From: Apus apus
Taxonomy: Eukaryota; Chordata; Aves; Apodiformes; Apodidae
NCBI RefSeq assembly: GCF_020740795.1
Contig: NC_067312.1
Span: forward strand, 61,046,405 to 61,110,404
DNA length: 64,000 bases
Direction of reading: 5' to 3'
A program made the translations under genes and the position numbers. The notes below the pieces were generated by a model. That model saw only the letters and a program-made list of their open reading frames with translations, was not told where the DNA came from and searched no databases. This document shows positions 27,101 to 39,100 of this stretch, piece by piece (within the stretch, counting starts at the first letter, position 1; each line of letters starts with the position of its first letter).

Positions 27101-30100
27101 CTAAGCAAACGTTTAAGTTAGTGTTTGTTCAAGTTTTCCTTAGGTAATTGCAAATTAAAAATAAACCCTTAGAACTATTGCGTTTGTCTGCTTGCTGTAT
27201 GTACTGTGAGGTAGGTTTCATCCAGAATCTAAAACAAAGCAACAACAAAAACTGAACTTGAATGAGTAGTCCTTCAGACTAGATCTAACAGTGCTACATA
27301 TGTGCTACTCAGTTTCACCTGTGAATCAGAAACAACAGTAATAGTCTTCATACTTAGACTAGGAATGGCTTAATCTCTGAACACCTTAAAAGAGTATATA
27401 TTCCTTAAGTTTTAAGTCATACTTGCTTTTGTAAGAACGTACAACAGCCATGCCAAACTGCTCCTGCTAATGCAGAATTCCATGTTATTGTTAGTAATGG
27501 AAACTTTGATATCAGTGGCAGAAAAACTGTCCTGAATTCCAGCTCAGAATTAGAAACTGCAATGATGGGCTTCTTTTCTTAAAGTACTTAGGAGTACTGA
27601 GAACTTCATTAGATGTGTGGCCTTTCTATTGTATATTAAAGTCTTCCTCTTCTCACTAGTACTGTCTTATTCTTGTTTACGTCAGCCGTTAAAACAGAAC
27701 GGAAGTTTGACTTGATGTTTTTGCACTGTGAATGATGCAATGAATAGAGTGATTTTAGCTCCGTAGAAAAACGCTTAGATGGTCAGAACATGAAATGTCA
27801 ACAAAGCTTGTGTATGACACCAAGTATTTTGTTTATCTACTTTTTGAGAGGTTTCTGTTCACCATTGATTGAAATGCCTACAATATATATAATATCTTCA
27901 GAAACATCTGAGAATTCAGTATATACTTAAATGGTGTATAAATACAAGGAATTTACAGTTTTGTATACATATAGTAATTAAACTGCAGCTTATGGAATTT
28001 AATTACAGTTGCTACTGTTGTGTGTTAATTCATTAAATTAATCACCTCAGCCATATAAGCTATTGACCATGAGCAACCAGACTACCATGTTGAAAACTTA
28101 AGGATTAGTAACCTTGCAAAATGCAAACTATTTTTTGGAAATGTCTAGCTGTGTCGCCTTTCACTGGGCTGCTATTCTAGTTGGCTTTCATAGCTTCCCA
28201 AAGAATTACAGAAAACCATGCAGAACTTCACAGTTACTAAAATGATTTGAAGTGTGATTCAACGTCAGTGTTTCTTTGTCATGTCTCTGTCATTCTGCTC
28301 TGTTCTCGTCTTCAGCAGTGCTGATATTTGTTGATGCCTGTAATCAAGAGTGATGCTTTTCTAAGAGGAGGACTTCATAATTTTACCTCTCTTAATGAGA
28401 ACTTGCATTTTTCATAGGTTGTTGGCTGTTGATGCTTCGTGCTTGCTCACAGCTTTAAATAAAACACACTCATTCTGACTTGCGTTTTAGCTTTTTTGGA
28501 AATCATAAGAGATCTACCTTTTAGCTCTTCCTGGGAAGGTGGAAGTGAGATGATGCAGGCAACAGGTCTTTTCAATATTATTGCATGTTTTAGATCTTGG
28601 CAGAAATAGAAGCATTTTCCTTCTTGGAAATATTCCAGTATTCTTGGAAAATAACATAATTTTATCTGTGTCTTAGAAGTGAAATGAGACCAAAGATAAA
28701 AGTTTTGATTGCAAAAAACACAAATAATTTTAACTAGAAATTAGATAATTTTAAAGTTAGTGTAATTGGTGATCTCAAATTACACAGTCAGATTTCTAAT
28801 GAATTTGTTAATTTTTTAACTTTTTAGGAAAAAAGTTACATTGGCAATTAGTAGGCAAACTTTCATTTGCCTTAAATATTGCATTTTTTCCCAATGGCTA
28901 GCCAGCAGTGTTTTTAAAAATACAAAGAATAATCCAACAAAATGGAAAAAAGTACTGGTTTAAACCAAAGTATTTGATTTTTGATTTCTGCTTAGGAGAA
29001 TAACTTGGAAGCATATACTTGCTTATTTCTGTATCATGCAACATTTGCTCCTTACTTCATGCCTAGTGAATTTCTTTTTTTTTTCTTTTGTCCAAGCAAT
29101 TGCTAAAAATTCATACAGTGATGCATGTGCATGCTCTTTCTTAGCTGATGAGCTTTAAATAATTAAATGAAAATGCATTTGTACTGCAGCTGTTATGTTT
29201 ATGACTTTTAGTACAGGTAAGTGAATTTCAACTAATATCCCTGACAGGAAAAAACCCAAAATATTATAAAATATAGTAGTGCAACACAAACTGTTAAAAT
29301 ATCCCAGTTTCAATATGAAAGATGAGATGTTATCTTCAGCTTTTATTAGGTCCTATGTATAAATTATTTTGTAGTTCAGCTGCTTGTAGTAGTAGTAAGG
29401 GTCATTTCTGTAAGTGGTCAAAAATACTTTTTAAAATCCTTGGGAAAATGTGGTATTTTGGTCAATGTTACAAAAAATGTTGGCTGTACTGGAATACAAT
29501 TAATCTACTGAGAACCAGAATAATTTCAGTTTATCAGATCATTGTGTGAGCCTCTTTTTAAGTAAGCTATTAGTTTTTCCGTGTTTGTGAAATTGATACT
29601 TCTTAATTAACAAGAAAATAGGCAATCTGAAAAGAGGCTTCTTGTTTGTTCATTTGTTATGTAAGTGCATTAAGATATTTCTAATAGCCTGGATAAGCTG
29701 TTTCCTTGAGTATTGTAATCAGCAATAATATAATTCAAACAAATCTCTTGTAGACACTTCCTATTTTAAAAAGATCCAATGTTAGGGGAAGTGAGGGGAT
29801 CTCTCAACTCCTAGGAGTTAGAATATTGTTACAAATAATTAGTCCTTCCATGTTTGATAAAGTATATATTGGATTCTGTTAGTTAAAATGGGATCTTCTG
29901 TATTTGCTGGAGAATTACATTGTCAGGTTGTATGTTTTTATCAGAATTGTACCATTTAGAAGGAAGTACAGACCTCCTCTGAAAGGAGACATGGAGTTAA
30001 GACTTGGAGTAAGAGTGGTGAGCTTAGATATTTGCACTACATATTTGGAAAGATGAGACTGCTGGCTTGTTTTAAAAATAAATCATAATCAGTATATTCA

Positions 30101-33100
30101 GTAGTGCTTATTAAAGTAATTTCATTTCTCAGTATTATTGCTTGAGCAACAATATTTGTCATCTTTGTTGTAGGAAAAAAACTTCTAATGCAGTGATGGG
30201 CATACTTGGCTATTTTTTATTATTTGTGCTGGACGTTTTCCCCTTCTGGAGTTCCAGTTATGTACTAGCTTTGTATATTTGAGGATTAACACTCTCTTTG
30301 CTTATTTGCTCAAGACATATTAATATAAAATTCTGAACATTTGTAATGAGGAAGATTTTAACTTTCTCTCAGAAAGCTTTGTATTAAAAGCAGTGGAGAG
30401 GTGTACCAGACAATTTGAAGAAACATACTTTATTTTCTTTCTCTGTAGATGATGGAGAGAAACAACAAAAACGTTACAGGCTTTCATCAAAAACCTCTCC
30501 AAAAGAAAGTTCTCAGTTGCCTGCATTGCCATTAGTAGACCAAGAATCTCCATCTTACAAAGAAAGATTTATTCCTCCTGAGCTTAGCATCTGGGACTAT
30601 TTCATTGCAAAGGTAATTTTTTTTCATTTATGACAGTTAAGTACTATCTATGACATCTGGAATGGTAGTTTTTCTCAGTCAGTATTCTAGGTATTGATTT
30701 AAATGTGTGATAGAAGTTGCCTTTTTTATTACTCCTGTTTAGCTTTTTCTAAAACATTTCCTGTAGGTATTTTTGAAATACCTTTCCTAAGCTGTAGTTA
30801 TGACATTAATTTATTTTTTTTCAGATAATGCTGGAAACATGTTGCTTTTTACAGTTGCAGAATACAAATGTATAGCTAATTATGGATCAACAAGTTAGAT
30901 TAAAAAGGAAATCTGAGAGGCTTGTCGTCATCTGTTTCAAATGGGTGAAATGAACATATACTTCCTAGAAATCAATTTGTGTTGCTTTCTGTCAAGTCTG
31001 CTGTGGCAGATCTTTCTTTGTAGGAAGTTACATAGTAGTATGGGGTTTTATGGGACATTTCTATATCAAATATTAGCCATCAGTGAGACAAATATGTAAG
31101 CAGTTTGGGAGCAAGGACAAAAAAAAATAAATTGCAAACACTGAATGACATAGTAGGGCACTGATGGTGGACTTACCAGGAATATTGCGCTCTGTAGGCA
31201 GGAGGTAGGACTTTCTTGTTCTTTAGTCTTAGAATCATGTTCTTTATTCTTAGAGGAAGAGCTAGAGAGAAAATACAGTGGTGGTTTTGGCTTCTCTCTG
31301 ACAAGTTACAAGCTTTTGTGTCCTGTGTGTGGTATGATATGCCTGATATGAAAGTGTAGCAAAGTAAGGACTGGAAAAATGTTAGTACTTTCGTTTTCAG
31401 CTTTAGAATTTTGAGTAATGTCAATGATAGTTAAGATGATATGCCTGATGCTTTATAAAAAACATTAAATATCATTATGGCATATTTTTAAAAAGATAAT
31501 TTAAAACTGGATGTTGGGTAGAAAATACTCAAGGAATATTGTTTAAATTTTTTAGCCTTTTCTTCCATCGCAAAGTAGAGTAGAATATGATTCAGAAGAG
31601 AGTCTGGAAAGTGGTGAAGATGATGATGTTGATGGAGATGTGTTTGCATCAAATTCACATAATCAAGAGCATTCTAATTCAAATTCATACAGGTCAGTAA
31701 CTCTTTAGAATGAAAATGTTCTGCAATGGCTAGGCTTGTGTTTCTGGCATTTTATTTTTCACATAATACACCAGTTGATTGGTATTTCATGGCAGTGAGT
31801 TATGTAGACTTGGTAGTTAATTTTTCACAAATGTTGTACTCATTAATACATGGTATAGCAGCTTTGAATTCAAAGTATCTATAATATTCTAAAATCCTGT
31901 TTGTAGTTTTTAGCAGTTTATAATGAGGATTTAAAGCTCTAAATTTGAATCCTAATAGTGAATAAGTGATAAATTTATTTTCCTATTAGTAAATGACTTA
32001 CTAGTGCTTTCTTGTTAGTTGGTCACTGATGAGATTGGCAATGGTTCAACTGGTACTTCACAATTTGAAGAGTTTCTACCCTTTGGCTGGACATGATCTT
32101 TCAGGTAATAAGCAGCAGAGTTGTTTTTTCATACTTAACCACATTTAAAATCAGTAATATGTTGAGTAATATAACTATTGTAGCTTTATCTCTAATTCTG
32201 AAGTTCTTAATTTTTCCAAGATCTAGGAATAAGTCTCCTGATACTGTTTATCATACTACTATATTTATGAAATAACACAGAGAGTGGGTGGGAAGGTATG
32301 CTCAGTAGTTAACAGAAGTCTCTGTATAGTTTTTTTCTTTGCCTCTTAGTCATACAATAATTATTTCTCGGTGTAAAGCCTATAGTTTTTTGTGATTCAA
32401 GTTACATCATTCCTACAACTTGTTTTAACAGAATCATGGAATGATTTGTATTGGAAGGGCCTTTAAAAAAAATCTAGGCCAGCCCTCCTGTCGTGGGCAG
32501 AGACCTGTGTCACTAGACCAGTTTGCTCAAAGCCCCATCTGACCTGACCTTGAACACTTCTGGAGAGGGGCCATCCACAACTTTCCTGGACAACCTGTAC
32601 CACTGTCTCACCATTTTCTTAAAGCTAGGTATACCTTATACCTAGTCTAAATCTACTCTTTTTAGTTTAAAACTGTTACTTCTGTCACTTAAGGCCTTGG
32701 TAAAATGTCTGTCTGCATCTTTCTTGTAAGACTTATTTTCATAGAATCATAGAACTATTTGGTTTAGAAGGGACCTTAAACATCATCTAGTTCCAGTGCC
32801 CCTGCATGGGCAGGGATATGTTCCACTAGACCAGGCTGCTCAATGTCCTGTCCAACCTGGCCTTGAACACTTCCAGGCATGGGGCAGCCACAACTTCCCT
32901 GGGCAGCTTGTCTCAGTTTCTCACCACCATCTTAGTGAAAAATGACCTCATAATGTCTAACCTAAATCCACCCTGTTCCAGTTGAAAGCCATTCCCCCTT
33001 TTCCTGTTGCTACAAGTCATTATAAAAAGTCCCTCTCTAGCTTTCTTTCAGGTACTGGAAGGCTGCTGTAAGGTCTCTCTGGAGTCTTCTCTTCTCCAGG

Positions 33101-36100
33101 CTGAGAGCTTGCTTGGTGTTGTTGGCAGCCCTTGCTGAGGGTGCACTCAATGCCGCTTTCCATGTCACTAACAAAAATGTTAAACAGTGCTTGTCTGAGT
33201 CCTGACCCTTGAGGAACACCACTCATCACAGATCTCCATCTGGACATCGAGCCATTGACAGCAACCCTTTGAGTGCCACCATCCAGCCACTTTTTTAACC
33301 ACTCAGTGGTCCTTCCATCAATTCTGTGTCTTTCAAATTCAGAGACAAAAATGTTGTCTGAGACAGTGTTGGATGCATTGCACAAGTGCAGGTAGATGAC
33401 ATCAGCTGCTCTTCCCTTGTCCACTGATGTTGTGACCCCATCATAAAAGGCCACCAAATTTTTCAGGTGTGATTTGCCCCTGGTGAAGCCCTGTTGGTTG
33501 CCACCAGTCACCTCCATATTTTCCATGTACCTTAGCATAGTTTCCAGGAGAATCTACTTCATAACCTTGTTGGGCACAGACATGAGACAGACTGGCATGT
33601 AGCTCCCCAGGTCTTCCTTTTTTCCCTTTTTGAAAATGGTGGTTATGTTTCCCCTTTTCCAGTCAGTGGAAACTTCAGCAGAGTGCCAAGACTTCTCAAA
33701 TACATTGGAAATCAGCTTTGCAACTTCATCCACCAGTTCCCTGAGGAACTTCAGATGGGTCTCATCAAGTCCCATGGACTTGTGTACCTTTAGGTGCTTT
33801 AAGTGGTCTGGAATCTGCTCTTCTCCTATAGTGGGTAGATCTTATTTCCTGTAATCCCTGCCTTTGTCTTCTGTGACTTGGACTGTGTGGCCAAAGCCCT
33901 TGCCTGTGAAGACTGAGGCAAGAAAGTGGTTGAGTACTTCAGCCTTCTCCATATCCCACATGACCAGGTCTCTTGTTTCCTTCTGGAAAGAGCCCACATT
34001 TTCCCTAGTCTTCCTTTTACCACTGACTTACTTGTAGAAGATTTTACTGTTACCCTTCATGTCCCTGGTCAGATTTGATTCTGTCTGGGTGTCACCTTTC
34101 CTATCCTGATCCTTGGCTGCTGCTCAGCCAACTTCTTTGTAATCCTCTCAGGCTACCTGTCCTTGCTTCCATGCTCTGTAGACTTTCTTTTTATGTCTAA
34201 ATGTGTCCAGGAGCTCCTTATTCATCTATGCAGGCTTTCTGGCATTGTTGCATGCATTCCTCTTTGAGATGCATTGCTCCTGAGCTTGAAGGAGGTGATC
34301 CCTGAATATTTACCAGCTTTCTTGTGCCTCTCTCCTGTCAAGGGCTTTATCCCATGGTACCCTACCAAGCAGGTCTCTGAAGAGGCCAAGAACTGCTCTG
34401 CTGAAGTCTAGAGTAGCAAGCTTGCTGTGCTCCCTGTTTGTTTCCCTGAGGATCCTGAACTCCACCATTTCATGGCTACTGCAGCCAAGGCTGCCCTCAA
34501 GCTTCACATTCGCTACCAGCCCCTCCTTGTTGGTGAGAACAAGGTCCAGCGTAGCACCTTTTCTTGCTGGTTCCTCTACCACTTGGAGAACGAAATTGTC
34601 ATCAATGAATTTCAGGAATCTCCTGGATTGTTTATGCTGTGCCATGTTACCCCTCTAGCAGATATTGGGGTGGCTGAAATCTCCCATGAGATGAGGACCA
34701 AGGCTTGTGAATGTGGGAGTACTCCTGGCTGTCTATAAGAGGCTTCATCCATTCAGTCTTCCTGGTCAGGTGGCCTGTAGCAGATCCCCACTATGATACC
34801 ACCTGCTTCTGTCTTCCCTTTATCCCTGAACCATAAAGTCTCAGTCAGCTCCTTGTCCATCTGCAGGCAGAACTCCATGGACTGGTGATTGACATAAAGA
34901 GTGGCACCCCATCCTCTTCTGTCCTGCCTGTCCTTTTTTGAGGAGCTTGCATGCTCCATTTGTAGGAGGCATCCCACAAAGTCTCAGTGGTGCTGGTAAC
35001 ATTGTAGCCCTGCAGGCAGGCACAGATTTCTGACTCCTTGTTGTTCCTTATGCTATGTGCAGTTTGCATAGTGACATTTTTAAGTTGTTCCCTCATTGAA
35101 GCTGTCTTACTGAATGGGATTACATTATCCTGCATTTCAGGTGTTCTTCTGTTGGCCTGTGATCCCTTTCCAGGCCCAGGACATCTGTTACGGGCACTGG
35201 CCGGTAATTGGAATGGAATTGAGGATCTCCTCCCCCAGCAATGCTAGCTTAAAGCCCTCTTAACTAAATTGGCAACCCTATGGCCAAAGATGCTCTCCCC
35301 CTTCTCTGGGAGATGGACTCCATCAGTGCCCAGGAAACCAGGTTTCTCAAAGTGAGTCCCAAGTAGCTGAAGCCTTGGCTGTGACAGCACTTCTGTAATA
35401 ATTTATTGATCCAATTGGCCCTTTCAAGCCCTTTCCCTTTCACCAGGAGGATTGATGAAAAGGCTGCCTGCATGCCCGAGTCCTTTACAGCTGCTCCTGG
35501 GGCTCTCTAATCTTTCCCAATGGTCTTCAGATTGTTCCTGACTCTATCACTGATGTACATGTGAAGCAGCAGGTAATAGTCTGTGGGACTGTGATGCAAA
35601 CCCCTGGTAAGCAGTAGATCTCTCTAGAGAGTGGGTTGGATCAGCTTAAAGGGATCAAATCCCCTTTAATTGTTGAAGGGACACATTAAGGGGTCTCCAG
35701 AGCTCCTCTTCTCCAGGCTGAGCAGTCCCAAGTGTCTCAGCCTTTCTTCATAGGAGAGCTGTTCCAGCTCTTTGACTTCTTTTTGTGATCCTCCTCTGGA
35801 CATACTTCAACAGGTCTTTGTTTTATTTGGGGCTGCAGAGCTTTATGTGGTATTCTAGTTGGGGTTTAATGAGAACAGATTAGAAGGGGAGAGTCACCTC
35901 TCTTGTGTTGCTGGCCAGTCCTTTTATGCAGCCCAGGATGCTATTAGCTTTTTTGGCCCCAGGCACACATTGTTGCTCATGTCCAAGTTTTCATCCATCA
36001 ATATCCCCAAGTCATTATCTGCAGGGCTACTCTCAATCCATTTGTCACTTAGTCTGTATTGATAGCGATGATTGCCTTGCCTCATGTGCAAGACCTTGCT

Positions 36101-39100
36101 CTTTGTTGAACTTCATGAGGCCCATTGGCATGGGCCGAGTACTCAAGCTTGTCAGGGTCCCTCTGGATGGCATCCTTTCTCTCTACTGCATCAGCTGCAC
36201 CACTGAGCTTGGTTTTACCTGCAGATTTACTGAGGGTGCATGCCCTACCGTTGTCTATGGCATTATCAAAGATATTGAACAATACCTATCCCAGTACACA
36301 ACCCTGCAGGACACCACTTGTTACTGATCTCCATTTGGACATAGAACCTTTGACAGCAATGCTTTGGATGCAGTCATTCAGCTAATATCTTATCAATCAA
36401 ATAGCCATTATCTATATAATTAATAGTAAATTATCAATATTAATCATCAAATCCATATTACTCTAGTTCAGAGGTAAGAATGTGTGGGACTGTATCAACA
36501 GCTTTATAGAAGTCAAAAAAGTAGAGGACACTGGTTGTTCTTCCCTTGCCCACCGGCACAGCCAGTCCATCATACAGTGCCACCAGATTAGTAAGGTACA
36601 ATTTGTTCTTTGTGAAACCATGCTGGCTTTCCCTCATCACCTGCCTGCTGTCCGTATGCCTTGACATAGCTTCCGGAGGATCTGTACCATGGTACTTAAT
36701 TTCTGTCAGCATCAGAGAAGTCTGTCCTTGGCAATGAAAGTGCAAAGCTGTTAATATTTTTATACTTGCAAACAGTAAGTTTAGGTTTAAATGAATCATA
36801 GTTTGGAGGTCTTTGAAGTATACTTCAGCCTTCAGCTGTGAAATTTTCTTTGTTGACATTATAATGAAAAAGGAAGGCTTTTTATTATTGTTTACTTGTC
36901 TTTGTAGAGCTTCCAGTTAGCTCCCCAATATGCCATGCAGTTTTGAAAACACTACAGCGCTGGGAACAAGTTCTTCTCCGACGTCTTGAGCTATATGGGG
37001 GTCCGCCTCAAAATTATATTTCAGTTCATGCTTCTGAAGATGCCCTAGCTGCTGGTCCTGCATTGCTTCGCCATAAAACTTTACTTGAGCCTACAAACAC
37101 TCCATTCAGGTGAGCTTAATTTCTGTACACTGACTATATTATCTTTAATACGTACCAAGTATTATGTTGTTAGTGCATGTCATAGACCATAACTTCAATA
37201 ACTATATAAAGCTAATTTCTCGATTTATTCTTAATGCATTGTGAAATTGTGGGTACACGTCATATTCATGCATCTGTGGTCCAAAGCAAGATCAGGAAAA
37301 ACAATCAAAAATTTCTAAATTTTTAAAATTCTTTTATTGATGGTTAACATATAATTTTTAGTGTCTTTGTGGAAAAAATATTGTTATTTTAAAGAATGAC
37401 AGTTTCTTCTTGAGAAATATTTAAGGCTGAGTGACTTAAGTAATTGCTTTGGATGGAATTAAATTACATTCTTATAAGGATATTTCCCTAAAATGCATGC
37501 TAATTTTAATATTTGTATAGTTGTGACTCCCATGTAATTCCATATTCAGTCAAAAAAGTGTGCTCAGTTTCTTAAAGTGTTACTTCAAAAACAGATTTCT
37601 GCCTTTTTAGTCTTAATATCACCTGTGGTTGTAGAATCGACAGAAAGTCTGTCTTTTTCTTGTGAAATACCTCACAATTGTGACACTCAGTGTTATTGAG
37701 TTGATTAAAAGGAACAGCTTAACATGTATCTACTGCCTTGTGTTATTTTTAATTTAGTATATAAAGCCATTCAAGGTTTGATGGTTTTTGGCATGCCATA
37801 AGCAGCTGTGTTTATATTTACAAGTTTTACTTGAGCATACAGTTTCTAGGGATAAGCATAAACAATTGAAGTCTGATCTGATTCTGCAAGCATTGAGATT
37901 TTGTTTCTGAAAAGTCATGGCTGTTTCAGAGGTGTTAAACAGCTGATGATGTGTTCCCAGCAGGAAGTGTTGGTAATTCATTGTCCATGTGATAGAAGCA
38001 CTCATTAGTAATGAACAGAAATTATCCATGTTGTGTGAAGCTATGTAGACTAAAAAATAATCTGTGTGCTGACTTCATTGTTGTGTAATCTCTTAAAGAG
38101 ATTTTTTTCCCAAGATAGGAGGTGAAAATACTGCATGTTCTTTTCCTTCTTCCATTTGCACCTCCTCTTACACATATTTTTGTCCACAAGGTGGTACCAG
38201 AATGCTTCCAAGTAGTTCTTGTACCCTGTTTTGATTGCGGTAGTTTTGATTCAGCATTCCTTCTAACTGTATCTCGATTGGAATGTAAGATACTGCAGTC
38301 CTTTACAAGCATGAACATTATGTACATATTTATTTTAACTTTTTTTCTGTAGATCCAGCAGTCATGTTGCACTGTCTGTGAAGAGGCTGTGGCAATACTT
38401 GGTCAAACAGGAAGAAGTCCAGGAAACCTTTATCAGAAATATTTTTACAAAGAAGCGATGCCTGAATGAGGTTAGTGTGGTATATAAAATGCATAGAATA
38501 TTTCACATCAATCTGTGAGCTTTTCCTTAAGTTATTTGGCTAACTTGTTTACTTTCTAGAGTGAGTAGATGATATATTTGGGTATGACTCGAAATATACA
38601 GTATTTCATATTAAAAATCTTTGTCAATTGTTTCATTGAAAACCAAAATGACTGTAGACTGACAACTAACACCACTTAGCTATGGTCGGCCTCTTCATTA
38701 AGATCAGTCTAAAAACTTCCATAGAAGAATGACAAGCTTTGAAATTTCAATGACTAAAACCAGTAACTAATCAGTCAAATTTATGAAAGTTTGAGTTTCT
38801 TCCTGCCGTAGTACTCCTGGGTTTATCCACTGGTTTCCATCATGTTATTATTCCATTGTAATAAGAAAAGTGGTCATACAACAGTTAATATTTCTGTCCG
38901 TGATAAATTGTCACAGAGTCTAGCTGGATTCCAGGTTCCAGATTCAGTTAGATGTTTTAAAGTTCTGTAATGGAGCTTTGGGGTTTTTTTCTCCCTCCTT
39001 AGTTACTCCTTTCTTACTCACCTCTACTTCCAATAATTCAAAAGAAACTCGTGTTACAGAAGAAACAGAGTAGCAGAAACATAGGAGTAAGAAGCAGATC

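Larger units (their letters stand above)
32105..36907 (+). other. DMXL1: DMXL1 intron 22, mostly CR1 sequence
   Basis: About 4.3 kb of this 4.8-kb intron is antisense CR1 DNA arranged as one element inside another (separate entries). Only about 320 bases on the left and 210 on the right are unique. Confidence 0.85.

Noticed and set aside
34422..34738. Plus-strand frames of 78 and 103 codons at 34.4-34.7 kb
   Set aside because: They are shadows of the antisense CR1 endonuclease region; the minus strand carries the recognisable CR1 residues.
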